Source: Paracoccus nototheniae (GTDB taxonomy: Bacteria; Pseudomonadota; Alphaproteobacteria; Rhodobacterales; Rhodobacteraceae). From it: a stretch of 64,000 bases of DNA. The stretch is taken from NCBI RefSeq assembly GCF_004335005.1, contig NZ_RQRT01000005.1, forward strand, positions 62,001 through 126,000. Direction: 5' to 3'. Both the position numbers and the translations under genes were made by a program. The notes beneath the pieces were generated by a model that was not told the DNA's origin, did not search any database, and worked only from the letters and a program-made list of their open reading frames with translations. Positions 1 through 8,532 of the stretch are shown piece after piece (positions within the stretch are counted from its first letter, which is position 1; the number at the start of each line of letters is the position of its first letter).

Positions 1-580
1 ATCGACGGCGATGAAGGCGATCTTCGGGATGCTGAACCTGCGGCAGGGATCAGTCCGGCTGAGCGGGCAGGACATCACCGCGCTGAACCCGCAGGACCGC
101 GTCAAGGCGGGGATGGGCTTTGTGCCGCAGGTGAACAACATTTTCCCGTCCATGACGGTCGAGGAGAACCTTGAAATGGGCGCCTATATCCGGCGCGACG
201 ACATCAGGGCGACGATGGCGCAGGTCTATGATCTGTTCCCCGCCGTCGCAGCCAAGCGCAAACAGGCGGCGGGCGAATTGTCGGGCGGGCAGCGCCAGCA
301 GGTGGCCGTGGGCCGGGCGCTGATGACCCAGCCCAAGGTGCTGATGCTGGACGAACCCACCGCAGGTGTCAGCCCGATCGTGATGGACGAATTGTTCGAC
401 CGCATCATCGCCATCGCGCGCGGCGGGCTGCCGGTCCTGATGGTGGAACAGAATGCGCGTCAGGCGATGATGATCGCCGACAAGGCCTATGTTCTGGTGC
501 AGGGCGCCAATGCCCATACCGGCACCGGAGACGAGCTGATGAAAAACGACGAGGTGCGCCGCACCTTCCTGGGGGGCTGA
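1..580 (+). CDS. livF: Branched-chain amino acid ABC transporter ATP-binding protein, LivF-like (5' partial)
   Basis: This is the C-terminal part of an ABC ATPase that powers import, probably of branched-chain amino acids or a related amide, working with the two permeases that follow. The frame is open to base 2, and the first residues (S-T-A-M-K-A-I-F) are the tail of a Walker A GKST motif, so the true start lies before the window and the ATG at 11 is internal. The ABC signature LSGGQRQQ, Walker B (VLMLDEPTAG) and H-loop region (VEQNARQA) are present. LivF proteins are about 235-250 residues, so roughly 50 are missing. The stop lies 4 bases before livH, which suggests one operon. The substrate cannot be told from sequence. 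Confidence 0.9.
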   Translation, partial: STAMKAIFGMLNLRQGSVRLSGQDITALNPQDRVKAGMGFVPQVNNIFPSMTVEENLEMGAYIRRDDIRATMAQVYDLFPAVAAKRKQAAGELSGGQRQQVAVGRALMTQPKVLMLDEPTAGVSPIVMDELFDRIIAIARGGLPVLMVEQNARQAMMIADKAYVLVQGANAHTGTGDELMKNDEVRRTFLGG

Positions 581-584
581 GACC

Positions 585-1592
585 TTGGATATCCTGAACG
601 CCCTCGTGGTCTTTCTGAATTTCGTGTTCATCCCCGCCGCCGCCTATGGCGCGCAGCTGGCGCTTGGGGCGCTTGGGGTGACGCTGATCTATGGCATCCT
701 GCGGTTCTCGAACTTTGCCCATGGCGATACGATGGCCTTTGGCGCCGGCGTGGTGATCCTGCTGACCTGGGGGTTGCAGGGCATGGGGATCAGCGCCGGG
801 CCGCTGCCGACCGCGCTGATCGCGCTGCCCTTCGGCATCGCGCTGACGGCCCTGCTGGTGCTGGGCACCGACCGCGCCGTCTATCGGTTCTATCGCAAGC
901 AAAAGGCGGCGCCGATCATTCTGGTCATGGCATCGGTGGGCGTCATGTTCGTGATGAACGGGCTGACCCGAATCCTGATCGGGGTGGATGAATACCGCTT
1001 TGACGACGGCGCGCGGTTCATCATCAATGTCCGCGATTTCCGCGAGATGACCGGCCTGCCCGAGGGGCTGGCCCTGCGCTCCACGCAGGCGCTGACGGTG
1101 GTGGTGGCGTTGGTCGTGATGGTGGCGCTGTTCTGGTTTCTCAACCGCACCAAATCCGGCAAGGCCATGCGCGCCTATTCCGATAACGAGGATCTGGCCC
1201 TGCTGTCGGGCATCGACCCTGAACGGGTTGTCCGGCTGACATGGATCATCGCGGCGGGCCTCGCCACCATCGCGGGCACGCTCTACGGATTGGACAAGTC
1301 CTTCAAGGCCTTCAACTATTTCCAGATCCTGCTGCCGATCTTTGCCGCAGCCATCGTCGGGGGCCTGGGCAATCCGCTTGGCGCCATCGCGGGCGGCTTT
1401 CTGGTCGCCTTTTCCGAGGTGGCGGTGACCTATCCCTGGGTCCGGGTCGTCGGCTATCTGGTGCCGGGGTTCGAGCCTTCGGGCCTGATGCAGCTGCTGG
1501 GGACGGAATACAAATTCGCCGTCAGCTTTGTGATTCTGATCGTCGTTCTGCTGTTCAGGCCCACGGGTCTGTTCCGCGGCAAATCGGTGTAA
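585..1592 (+). CDS. livH: Branched-chain amino acid ABC transporter permease, LivH-like
   Basis: An inner-membrane permease of 335 residues with many hydrophobic helices and the family hallmarks near the N-terminus (LGVTLIYGILRFSNFAHGD) and in the C-terminal half (the GLGNPLGA segment). It pairs with LivM to form the membrane channel of a LivFGHM-type importer. The start is a TTG four bases after the livF stop. It follows the purine-rich end of livF, and no ATG is placed as well upstream. The gene is in the same order and strand as livF and livM, so co-transcription is likely. Its substrate-binding protein is not in the window. Confidence 0.9.
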   Translation: MDILNALVVFLNFVFIPAAAYGAQLALGALGVTLIYGILRFSNFAHGDTMAFGAGVVILLTWGLQGMGISAGPLPTALIALPFGIALTALLVLGTDRAVYRFYRKQKAAPIILVMASVGVMFVMNGLTRILIGVDEYRFDDGARFIINVRDFREMTGLPEGLALRSTQALTVVVALVVMVALFWFLNRTKSGKAMRAYSDNEDLALLSGIDPERVVRLTWIIAAGLATIAGTLYGLDKSFKAFNYFQILLPIFAAAIVGGLGNPLGAIAGGFLVAFSEVAVTYPWVRVVGYLVPGFEPSGLMQLLGTEYKFAVSFVILIVVLLFRPTGLFRGKSV

Positions 1593-1602
1593 GGGGAAGA
1601 TC

Positions 1603-2937
1603 ATGGCCACCAACCGTCAAGCCACCTCCTCCTCCAGCCGCTGGCGCGCGCCGGTGCTGTTCGCCGTGCTGGCGATTCTGTTCGTACTGGAGGGGACGGT
1701 GCGAAATTCGATGTTCTCGGGCAGCTGGAACACCTCGCTGGCGATCCTGAACATGGGGCTGATCTCGGCCATCACGGCTTTGGGCGTGAACATGCAATGG
1801 GGCTATGCGGGGCTGTTCAATGTCGGCGTCGTGGGCTTTCTGGCGATGGGCGCGCTGGCCCCGGTGCTGGTGTCGCTGCCCCCGGTCGAGGGCGCATGGG
1901 CGGCAGGCGGCACCCGCCTGATGATGGCGCTGGCCGTGGGTCTGGGCACGCTGGCGCTGGCCAAGCTGGCATGGACGCGCACCCGCAGCGGCCTTCTGGT
2001 GGCGGCCCTGCTGATCGGCGGCTTTGTCGCCTATCGCGCGCTGTTCGACCCCGCCGTCATCGCGATCGAGGCCAACAACCCCGCCCGCCACGGCAATATC
2101 GGCGGTCTGGGCCTGCCGGTGCTGCTGTCATGGGTGGTGGGCGGCCTGTTCGCCGCCGCCGCCGCATGGGCCATCGGCAAGGTCGCGCTTGGCTTGCGAT
2201 CGGACTATCTGGCCATCGCCACGCTTGGCATCGGCGAGATCATCGTCGCCGTCATGAAGAACGAGGACTGGCTGGCGCGCGGCGTCAAGAACATCACCTC
2301 AATCCCCCGGCCCGTCGCGCAAGAGGTCGCCCTGCAGCGCAACCCCGACTTTGTCGATTTCGCCGCCAGCTGGGGATTTCCTGCCGCCGAAGCCTCGGGG
2401 ATCTGGGTCAAGCTGTCCTATATGTCGCTGTTTCTGGTCGTGCTGCTGGTCATCATCCTGCTGGCCGAACTGGCACTGAAATCCCCCTGGGGCCGGATGA
2501 TGCGCGCCATCCGCGACAACGAGACCGCCGCCGAGGCGATGGGCAAGGACGTCACCCGCCGCCATCTGCAGGTCTTCATTCTGGGATCGGCGGTGATCGG
2601 GGTGGCGGGCGCGATGATGGTGACGCTGGACGGGCTGCTGGCGCCGACCAGCTATAACCCGCTGCGCTATACGTTCCTGATCTGGGTGATGGTGATCGTC
2701 GGCGGGTCCGGCAACAACTGGGGCGCCGTGCTGGGCGCGGTCACGATCTGGTTCTTGTGGATCAAGGCCGAGGTCTGGGGCCCGGCCCTGATCGCGGCGC
2801 TGACCGGTCCTCTGCCCGACAGCGCTTTCAAGGCGCATCTTCTGGACAGCGCGCCGCATATGCGCTTCATCGCGATGGGGCTGGTGCTGCTGGCGGTGCT
2901 GCGGTTCGCGCCCCGGGGATTGCTGCCCGAGAAATGA
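1603..2937 (+). CDS. livM: Branched-chain amino acid ABC transporter permease, LivM-like
   Basis: The second membrane permease of the importer, 444 residues. The conserved cytoplasmic coupling segment (GRMMRAIRDNETAAEAMGKD, around residues 300-320) and the GGSGNNWGA motif near residue 368 are characteristic of LivM. It is longer than many LivM proteins because of an extra hydrophobic and loop stretch in the first half (about residues 95-185), a variant seen in several proteobacterial subfamilies. The ATG is preceded by a purine-rich GGGGAAGA about 3-10 bases upstream. It is the last gene of the liv operon here and is convergent with the CAP-domain gene. Confidence 0.9.
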   Translation: MATNRQATSSSSRWRAPVLFAVLAILFVLEGTVRNSMFSGSWNTSLAILNMGLISAITALGVNMQWGYAGLFNVGVVGFLAMGALAPVLVSLPPVEGAWAAGGTRLMMALAVGLGTLALAKLAWTRTRSGLLVAALLIGGFVAYRALFDPAVIAIEANNPARHGNIGGLGLPVLLSWVVGGLFAAAAAWAIGKVALGLRSDYLAIATLGIGEIIVAVMKNEDWLARGVKNITSIPRPVAQEVALQRNPDFVDFAASWGFPAAEASGIWVKLSYMSLFLVVLLVIILLAELALKSPWGRMMRAIRDNETAAEAMGKDVTRRHLQVFILGSAVIGVAGAMMVTLDGLLAPTSYNPLRYTFLIWVMVIVGGSGNNWGAVLGAVTIWFLWIKAEVWGPALIAALTGPLPDSAFKAHLLDSAPHMRFIAMGLVLLAVLRFAPRGLLPEK

Positions 2938-2945
2938 CACGATCG

Positions 2946-2972
2946 GGGCGGCGGCCATGCTGGCTGCCGCCC
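2946..2972. terminator. Hairpin between convergent livM and CAP-domain genes
   Basis: An 11-bp stem (GGGCGGCGGCC pairing with GGCTGCCGCCC, one G-T wobble) with a five-base loop occupies most of the 44-base gap between two convergent genes. There is no clear T-run on either side, so it is either a bidirectional terminator of weak type or a 3'-end stabiliser. Confidence 0.5.
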
Positions 2973-2981
2973 AGCCAGACG

Positions 2982-3497
2982 TCAGCGGCAGTTGTTGCCC
3001 AGAACCGTGCTCAGCCACATCCGCCCGTCGGGGCCCTGCACCGCGCCGCTGCCGACCTGATAGCTCAGCTGACCCAGAATCTGTTCGCGCTGCGGACCGG
3101 CGGCCAACCACGCGCCTACGGTGCCCTCGGGCGTGCCACCGGCCCCCACCAGCTGCACCACGCCGCAGGTCGGATAACCGACAGAGCGGGCGCGATCGAC
3201 TACGTTCGATCCGTTCGACCCCGCCACATCGGCCCGGCCGGTCTGCGCCATGTCGCAGGCATGGGCCAGGGCGATGCGGTTCAGATCGTCATTCACGGCC
3301 AGCTCGTTCTTGCCCTCGGCCAGGCGCGCGGCATTGACGCCGCTGGACAGGCGCGCAGCCGCCTGCGCATCGCCGCTGCATTCGGTGGCCAGCGCCTGAT
3401 CGGCGGGGGCTTGCGGGGCGTTCACGCCGGGTATCGGCAGCTGACAGGCGGACAGCACCATCAGGCAGGCGGCAGCGGCAAGGGGGGCTTTGAACAT
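2982..3497 (-). CDS. CAP/SCP-domain lipoprotein
   Basis: A small secreted protein of 171 residues with a CAP (cysteine-rich secretory/PR-1-like) fold. I chose the ATG at 3497 because it gives a proper lipoprotein signal peptide: hydrophobic stretch then lipobox L-S-A-C with the lipidated cysteine at residue 18. It is also preceded by AGAAGG eight bases upstream. A longer frame starts at 3659 but would run to the guaA start and destroy the signal peptide. Conserved CAP features are the N-terminal helix (SSGVNAARLAEG), LALAHAC-like segment and the late GPDGRMWLSTVLG. The function of bacterial CAP proteins is mostly unknown. The gene is divergent from guaA. Confidence 0.75.
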   Translation of the reverse strand: MFKAPLAAAACLMVLSACQLPIPGVNAPQAPADQALATECSGDAQAAARLSSGVNAARLAEGKNELAVNDDLNRIALAHACDMAQTGRADVAGSNGSNVVDRARSVGYPTCGVVQLVGAGGTPEGTVGAWLAAGPQREQILGQLSYQVGSGAVQGPDGRMWLSTVLGNNCR

Positions 3498-3661
3498 CGG
3501 ACAGACCTTCTGATCGGAACGGCGGGCCGCAGGAACGCGGGCCACGGGAATAAGCGCAACGGGACGGCTTGCCGGGAAACGTCGCCCGGGATTGGCAAGT
3601 TCCGCCCCTTGGGCCCTGCGAAACCCTTGCAAGGCCCTGAAACCGCGCTTAAAGCGCATCC

Positions 3662-5221
3662 ATGACCCAGCACCAGCGCCTTTTGATCATCGACTTCGGC
3701 AGCCAGGTGACGCAGCTGATCGCGCGTCGCCTGCGGGAACTGAATGTCTATTGCGAAATCCACCCGTTCAACGCGGTGTCCGACCAGTCGCTGCGCGACA
3801 TGGCCCCACAGGCGATCATCCTGTCCGGCGGCCCCGCCAGCGTCACCGATGCGGGCAGCCCCCGCGCCCCGCAGGCGGTGTTCGACATGGGCGTGCCGGT
3901 GTTCGGCATCTGCTATGGTCAGCAGGTGATGATGGAACAGCTGGGCGGCACGGTCGAGGCCGGCCACCACGCCGAATATGGTCGCGCCTTCATCGCGCCC
4001 ACGCCGGGCCATAAGTCCGACGGCATCTTCGCAGGCCTGTTCGGAACCGGCCGCGAAGAAGTCTGGATGAGCCATGGCGACCGCGTCACCCGGCTGGCCC
4101 CCGGCTTCGAGGTCATCGGTACCTCTCCCAACGCCCCCATCGCGATGATCGCGGACGAGGCGCGGCGGTTCTATGGCGTGCAGTTCCACCCCGAGGTGCA
4201 TCACACGCCGCAGGGCCGCATCATGCTGGAGAATTTCGTCCGGCTGGCGGGCTTTACCGGCGACTGGACCATGGCCAGCTATAAGGACGAGGCGATCCGC
4301 AAGATCCGCGAGACGGTGGGCGACCGCAAGGTCATCTGCGGTCTGTCGGGCGGCGTCGACAGCAGCGTCGCGGCGGTCCTGATCCACGAGGCGATCGGCG
4401 ACCAGCTGACCTGCGTCTTTGTCGATCACGGATTGCTGCGCCTGAACGAGGGCGCCGAAGTCGTCAAGATGTTCCGTGACAATTACAACATCCCCCTGAT
4501 CCATGCAGACGAGGTCGAGCTGTTTCTGGGCTCGCTGGAGGGGATCAGCGACCCCGAGGTCAAGCGCAAGACCATCGGGCGGCTGTTCATTGACGTGTTC
4601 CAGAAATACGCCAGCGGCATCGAGGGCGCCGAGTTTCTGGCGCAGGGCACCTTGTATCCCGACGTGATCGAAAGCGTCAGCTTCAGCGGCGGGCCGTCGG
4701 TCACGATCAAGTCCCACCACAATGTCGGCGGTCTGCCCGAAAAGATGGGCCTGAAGCTGGTCGAACCCCTGCGCGAGCTGTTCAAGGACGAGGTGCGCGA
4801 ACTGGGACGCGAGCTGGGCCTGCCCGCCAGCTTCATCGGCCGCCACCCGTTCCCCGGCCCCGGCCTTGCCATCCGCTGCCCCGGAGAGATCACCCGCGAA
4901 AAGCTGGAGATCCTGCGCAAGGCCGATGCCGTCTTCATCGACCAGATCCGCAAGCATGGCCTGTATGACGAGATCTGGCAGGCCTTCGTGGCGATTTTGC
5001 CGGTCCGCACGGTGGGCGTGATGGGCGACGGTCGCACCTATGATTTCGCCTGCGCGCTGCGCGCTGTGACATCGGTCGATGGGATGACGGCGGATTACTA
5101 TCCCTTCACCCATGAATTCCTGGGCGAGACTGCGACCCGGATCATCAACGAGGTCAAGGGCATCAACCGCTGCACCTATGACATCACCTCGAAGCCTCCG
5201 GGCACGATCGAGTGGGAATGA
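3662..5221 (+). CDS. guaA: GMP synthase (glutamine-hydrolysing)
   Basis: Converts XMP to GMP using ATP and glutamine, the last step of de novo GMP synthesis, in the cytosol. At 519 residues it is normal length. The N-terminal class I glutamine amidotransferase domain has the nucleophile C84 in FGICYGQQ and the His/Glu pair in FHPEVHH. The ATP pyrophosphatase domain begins with the PP-loop GLSGGVDSS near residue 222. The C-terminal dimerisation domain ends in the typical KPPGTIEWE. It is divergent from the CAP lipoprotein, with about 160 bases between the starts, in which I see no riboswitch-like structure. Confidence 0.98.
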   Translation: MTQHQRLLIIDFGSQVTQLIARRLRELNVYCEIHPFNAVSDQSLRDMAPQAIILSGGPASVTDAGSPRAPQAVFDMGVPVFGICYGQQVMMEQLGGTVEAGHHAEYGRAFIAPTPGHKSDGIFAGLFGTGREEVWMSHGDRVTRLAPGFEVIGTSPNAPIAMIADEARRFYGVQFHPEVHHTPQGRIMLENFVRLAGFTGDWTMASYKDEAIRKIRETVGDRKVICGLSGGVDSSVAAVLIHEAIGDQLTCVFVDHGLLRLNEGAEVVKMFRDNYNIPLIHADEVELFLGSLEGISDPEVKRKTIGRLFIDVFQKYASGIEGAEFLAQGTLYPDVIESVSFSGGPSVTIKSHHNVGGLPEKMGLKLVEPLRELFKDEVRELGRELGLPASFIGRHPFPGPGLAIRCPGEITREKLEILRKADAVFIDQIRKHGLYDEIWQAFVAILPVRTVGVMGDGRTYDFACALRAVTSVDGMTADYYPFTHEFLGETATRIINEVKGINRCTYDITSKPPGTIEWE

Positions 5222-5250
5222 TCTGAGGCCGTCTTCACCGCGGCGCGATG

Positions 5251-5277
5251 CCTGTCCGGCACAACCGGCCGGACGGG
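5251..5277 (+). terminator. Stem-loop downstream of guaA
   Basis: A 10-bp stem (CCTGTCCGGC with GCCGGACGGG, one wobble) with a seven-base loop begins 30 bases after the guaA stop. There is no T-run, so termination is possible but not certain. Confidence 0.35.
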
Positions 5278-5321
5278 CAGTTGGCGCGGCACCCGGTGAC
5301 CCTTTCGGGCCCATCCTGCAA

Positions 5322-5371
5322 GCGGCGCCTTGATCTGGATCAAGGCGCCGCGCCGCCCGATGGCCTATGCC
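5322..5371 (+). promoter_or_regulatory. FNR-type box and class II promoter for the usp gene
   Basis: The perfect FNR/Anr consensus TTGAT-CTGG-ATCAA lies at 5330-5343. It is embedded in a longer palindrome, 5322-5351, in which every base pairs except the central T/G. If the box is centred at -41.5, the -10 hexamer should fall at about 5366-5371, and TATGCC is found exactly there. That geometry is that of a class II FNR-activated promoter with a start near 5378 and a leader of about 65 bases. The fnrL gene lies directly after usp on the other strand, so FnrL is the likely regulator. The site and spacing are seen; activation is inference. Confidence 0.8.
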
Positions 5372-5442
5372 GGAAGGATGCGGCAGGTCCGGGCCTTTTT
5401 CCCAGCATCATCCCGGCCGGCCCCCCTGAAGGAGGGTTGATC

Positions 5443-6282
5443 ATGGCCTATAAAACGCTGTTGACCGTGCTGACCGATGCGGCCGGGGCAGGGCCTTTGC
5501 TGGCCGATGCCGTCGCGCTGGCGCGGCGTCATGATGCGCATCTGGACGTGCTGTGTCTGGGCTTCGATCTCAGCACCACGGGCTATTACGATCCGGGCGG
5601 CGCGATGGCCATTCAGGTCGAAAACATCGCCGCAGCCCAGGCCGAGGCCCGCGATCTGGGCGTGCTGGCCCGCCGCGTGCTGGACAGGGAGGACATCCGC
5701 TTTGGCATCGAGACCGAGGCGCTGCCCTTTGGCGGCATCGGCGCGATGGTGGCCGCGCGGGCGCGTTTCGCCGATCTGACGGTGCTGCCCCGCCCCTATG
5801 GCGAGGGCGCATCGGATGAGACGGTGATGGTGCTGGAGGCGGCGTTGTTCGCCGGGCATTCACCCGTGCTGGTCGTGCCCCCCACCGGCCTGCCTGCGGT
5901 CTTTGGCACCCGCATCGTCATCGGCTGGAACCAGACGCCCGAGGCGCTGACCGCCACCCGCGCCGCCCTGCCGTTCCTGCAGGCCGCAGCGACCGTGGAC
6001 ATCACCGTGATCGCGCCCCCGCGGCACAGCCCCGACCGATCCGATCCCGGCGGTGCGCTGGCGCAGATGCTGTCGCGCCACGCTGTGCGGGCCGGGGTCA
6101 GCGTGCTGGCCTGCACCCTGCCGCAGGTTTCGGACGTGCTGCAGCGCCACCTGCACGACAGCGGCGCCGACATGCTGGTGATGGGGGCTTACGGGCATTC
6201 CCGCCTGCGCGAGGCCATTCTGGGCGGCGCCACCCGCACCATGCTGAAACTGGCAACGGTGCCGGTGCTGATGGCGCATTAA
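5443..6282 (+). CDS. Tandem universal stress protein (UspA family)
   Basis: A 279-residue cytosolic protein with two UspA-like domains in tandem (about residues 1-140 and 150-279). The second half carries the late glycine-rich nucleotide-loop region (VMGAYGHSRLREAILGG). The ATG at 5443 is chosen over an in-frame ATG at 5248 because GAAGGAGGG lies 7 bases upstream and because the earlier start would place the FNR box inside the gene. Usp genes under FNR control are common in this family of bacteria and help in low-oxygen survival. Convergent with fnrL; the two stop codons share the palindrome TTAA. Confidence 0.9.
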   Translation: MAYKTLLTVLTDAAGAGPLLADAVALARRHDAHLDVLCLGFDLSTTGYYDPGGAMAIQVENIAAAQAEARDLGVLARRVLDREDIRFGIETEALPFGGIGAMVAARARFADLTVLPRPYGEGASDETVMVLEAALFAGHSPVLVVPPTGLPAVFGTRIVIGWNQTPEALTATRAALPFLQAAATVDITVIAPPRHSPDRSDPGGALAQMLSRHAVRAGVSVLACTLPQVSDVLQRHLHDSGADMLVMGAYGHSRLREAILGGATRTMLKLATVPVLMAH

Positions 6283-7094
6283 CGCGTCTGGTCGACCATC
6301 CCGCCATCGGCATCGTCGCCCGCCGCCCGGACCAGCCGGGGCAGGTCGGGGATCACGATCCGGCGGGCGCCCTCCAGCCGGATCAGCCCGTCGGTCTTCA
6401 GCGCGGTCATCTGGCGGCTGACGGTTTCCAGCGTCAGGCCCAGATAATCTGCCATTGCCTCGCGCGTCAGCGGCAGATCAAAGGACAACAGTCCGGGTTC
6501 CGCGGGTCCGGATGCCGGGCCGCCCGCCATCCCTGCGCCCGCCATCCCTGCGTCCGGCGTGCGATCGCCCGCCAGGGCCGCCATCCGCTGCGCGACGATC
6601 GCCAGCAGGCTGGCGATCTTTTCGCGCGCCGCCTTGCGCCCCAGCACCAGCATCCACTGGCGCGACGCGTCCAGTTCGTCCAGCGTCATCTCCAGCAGGC
6701 GGCTGCCCAGATGGGGCACGTCGCGGATCAGGCGTTCGAACGGCGCCTTGCGGAAACAGCACAGGACCAGATCGGTCACCGCCGTCACGTCATGCGTGGC
6801 CGTCAGCCGCCCCGGTCGCCCGACGAAATCCGACGGCAGCAGCAGCCCCACCATCTGGCGGCGCCCGTCCTCCATCGTCTGGTTCAACGTCGCGACGCCC
6901 GACACGACCGAGGCCACGAAATCCATTCGGTCTCCGGCCCAGACCACCGTCTGGCCGGGTTCGAAGCTGCGATAGAACTTGATGTTTTCCAGCTGCGCCA
7001 GTTCGTCGTTTTCGCAATGCGCACAGACAGCGCGATAGCGGATCTGGCAATCGCAGCAATTCTGCGAGGTGAGCCTGAACTTTTCCAGCGACAT
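6279..7094 (-). CDS. fnrL: Crp/Fnr-family anaerobic regulator (FnrL/FnrP type)
   Basis: An oxygen-sensing activator of 271 residues that should bind a [4Fe-4S] cluster and TTGAT-N4-ATCAA sites. Start at 7094 gives MSLEKFRL. N-terminal cysteines C13, C16 and C24 (with C14 and C27 nearby) and a central C112-C113 pair match the FnrL cluster pattern. The cNMP-like sensor domain spans about 30-150, the dimer helix follows, and the C-terminal helix-turn-helix contains LTLETVSRQMTALK. Unusually, a Gly/Ala/Met/Pro-rich insertion lies between dimer helix and HTH, encoded partly by a perfect 15-base tandem repeat at 6522-6551. The longer frame beginning at 7154 adds residues not expected for the family. 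Confidence 0.92.
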   Translation of the reverse strand: MSLEKFRLTSQNCCDCQIRYRAVCAHCENDELAQLENIKFYRSFEPGQTVVWAGDRMDFVASVVSGVATLNQTMEDGRRQMVGLLLPSDFVGRPGRLTATHDVTAVTDLVLCCFRKAPFERLIRDVPHLGSRLLEMTLDELDASRQWMLVLGRKAAREKIASLLAIVAQRMAALAGDRTPDAGMAGAGMAGGPASGPAEPGLLSFDLPLTREAMADYLGLTLETVSRQMTALKTDGLIRLEGARRIVIPDLPRLVRAAGDDADGGMVDQTR

Positions 7095-7333
7095 GACGGT
7101 GAACTTTGAGCTGCGCCAGAGACGGCCCCGGACGAGACGACAATGATAGATCATCGCCCTGCTGGTTGCAACGCGCAGCCCTGATCCCGGCCCGCAGACC
7201 GCATTTCGACGTAGGCCATGCGATTTCCGGCCTTTGACGGTTGACTCCGCCGCGCCTGAGGATAAAAGGCGGCTTCCACAGGAATTCCAAGGGGTGTGCG
7301 GCGCGCGATTGCCCCGAAGCAGGAGCGATAAAC

Positions 7334-7501
7334 ATGGCGAAGCCGACCACCATCAAGATCCGGCTGAACTCGTCCGCCGGGACCGGTCATTTCTATGTGA
7401 CCAAGAAAAATGCCCGGACGATGACCGAAAAGATGTCGGTTCGTAAATACGATCCCGTCGTCCGTCAGCATGTCGAATACAAGGAAGGCAAGATCAAGTA
7501 A
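7334..7501 (+). CDS. rpmG: 50S ribosomal protein L33
   Basis: A 55-residue basic ribosomal protein of the large subunit, starting [11 protein letters not shown] and ending KEGKIK, the usual alphaproteobacterial form, which lacks the zinc-binding cysteines. The ATG at 7334 follows AGGAGCGATAAAC. A TTGACT at 7241-7246 and GATAAA at 7261-7266 could be a promoter, though the spacer of 14 bases is short. It is a single-gene transcription unit closed by a strong terminator and lies divergent from fnrL. Confidence 0.97.
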   Translation: MAKPTTIKIRLNSSAGTGHFYVTKKNARTMTEKMSVRKYDPVVRQHVEYKEGKIK

Positions 7502-7540
7502 GATCTGCCTGACCCTTCGATGCTCGATTTTCGATGCACG

Positions 7541-7572
7541 GGCCGCCATCCCAAAGGGATCGGCGGCCTTTT
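7541..7572 (+). terminator. Rho-independent terminator of rpmG
   Basis: Stem GGCCGCC-ATCCC pairs with GGGAT-C-GGCGGCC around an AAA loop, with one unpaired C, and is followed by TTTT. It lies 40 bases after the rpmG stop codon. Confidence 0.9.
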
Positions 7573-7701
7573 GCATGGCCCGCGCTGCGCATGACTGCAC
7601 ATTGACGCACCATCGCGCCCGGATCGGTTCATTTCCTGCATCCAAATGTCGGGCTGCTGCGTTAGGATGGCTCACGATCCCTGCGCCCGAAAGCCTGTCC
7701 G

Positions 7702-8532
7702 ATGATCTCAGCCCCGATTGCCGCCGCCAGCGACTGCCCTGTCAAATCCCTGCTGCGCCGCCCGGATGGCGCGCTGGCGATGCTGACCGCATCGCAGGGC
7801 GGGTTTCCCCGTCGTCCCGGTGCGATGATGGCTCTGTGGCCCGACGGGATGCGGGTGGGCAGGCTGGGGGCGGGCTGTATCGATGCCGATATCGCCGCCC
7901 ATCTGGACCGGCCCGGTCCGGTGACGCGGCTGACCTATGGCGTGGGTGGCCCGGTCGATCTGCCGCTGCCCTGTGGCGGCAGTGTCCAGATCGCGCTGAT
8001 CCACCGTCCAGACCCCGACTGGCTGGGCGCGATCTGGGACGACCGGATCCGGCGCCGTACGGGTCGTTGGTGCGTCAATCTGGGAACCGGCACCGCCTGT
8101 CGCGCCGATCAGCCCGATGAGCTGGACTTTGCGCTGACCCTGCCGCCCCCGCCCGCCTTCCAGATCCACGGAGAGGGGGATGAATCGCAGGCCCTGTCCG
8201 CGCTGGTCACGGCGCTCGACCTGCCGCTTCTGGGGCAAGAGGCGCGCCCGGATGCCCATAGCGCGGTGGTGACGCTGTTTCACGACCATGACCGCGAATT
8301 GCCGGCGCTGACCCGCGCGCTGAACTCCGATGCGTTCTATATCGGCGCCCTTGGGTCGCGTCGTGCGCGCGATGCCCGCCATGCCGCGCTGCAGGCTCTG
8401 GGGATCACCGAAGCCCAATTGGCCCGGCTGCGCGGCCCGATCGGCGTGGTCAGCCCTGCCCGCGATCCGCGCCTGATCGCCGCCTCGGCCCTGACCGAGA
8501 TCCTTGCCGCCTACGAGGCGCTGACTGCGTGA
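7702..8532 (+). CDS. xdhC: XdhC/CoxF-family molybdenum-cofactor maturation protein
   Basis: A 276-residue protein of the XdhC family, which binds molybdenum cofactor and helps insert or sulfurate it in xanthine dehydrogenase-type enzymes. The N-terminal part has the family GAGCIDADIAAHL region (about residues 56-68) and the C-terminal Rossmann-like domain has FYIGALGSRRARDAR near residue 213. No xdhAB or cox genes are in the window, so its client enzyme is elsewhere. It overlaps the next gene by four bases, so the two are translationally coupled. About 200 bases separate it from rpmG; they hold the rpmG terminator and nothing else I recognise. Confidence 0.85.
   Translation: MISAPIAAASDCPVKSLLRRPDGALAMLTASQGGFPRRPGAMMALWPDGMRVGRLGAGCIDADIAAHLDRPGPVTRLTYGVGGPVDLPLPCGGSVQIALIHRPDPDWLGAIWDDRIRRRTGRWCVNLGTGTACRADQPDELDFALTLPPPPAFQIHGEGDESQALSALVTALDLPLLGQEARPDAHSAVVTLFHDHDRELPALTRALNSDAFYIGALGSRRARDARHAALQALGITEAQLARLRGPIGVVSPARDPRLIAASALTEILAAYEALTA

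Noticed and set aside
3461..5314. A 617-codon minus-strand open frame opposite guaA
   Set aside because: guaA is unmistakable, and the antisense frame runs through the CAP-protein start in another frame.
5322..5351. Guanine or other riboswitch or guaA terminator
   Set aside because: The palindrome matches the FNR consensus exactly, lacks a T-run and lies upstream of usp with a fitting -10, so a protein-binding site is the better reading.
5248..5442. N-terminal extension of the universal stress protein from an ATG at 5248
   Set aside because: It would run through the guaA stem-loop and the FNR box and has no conserved residues; the 5443 start has a strong ribosome-binding site.
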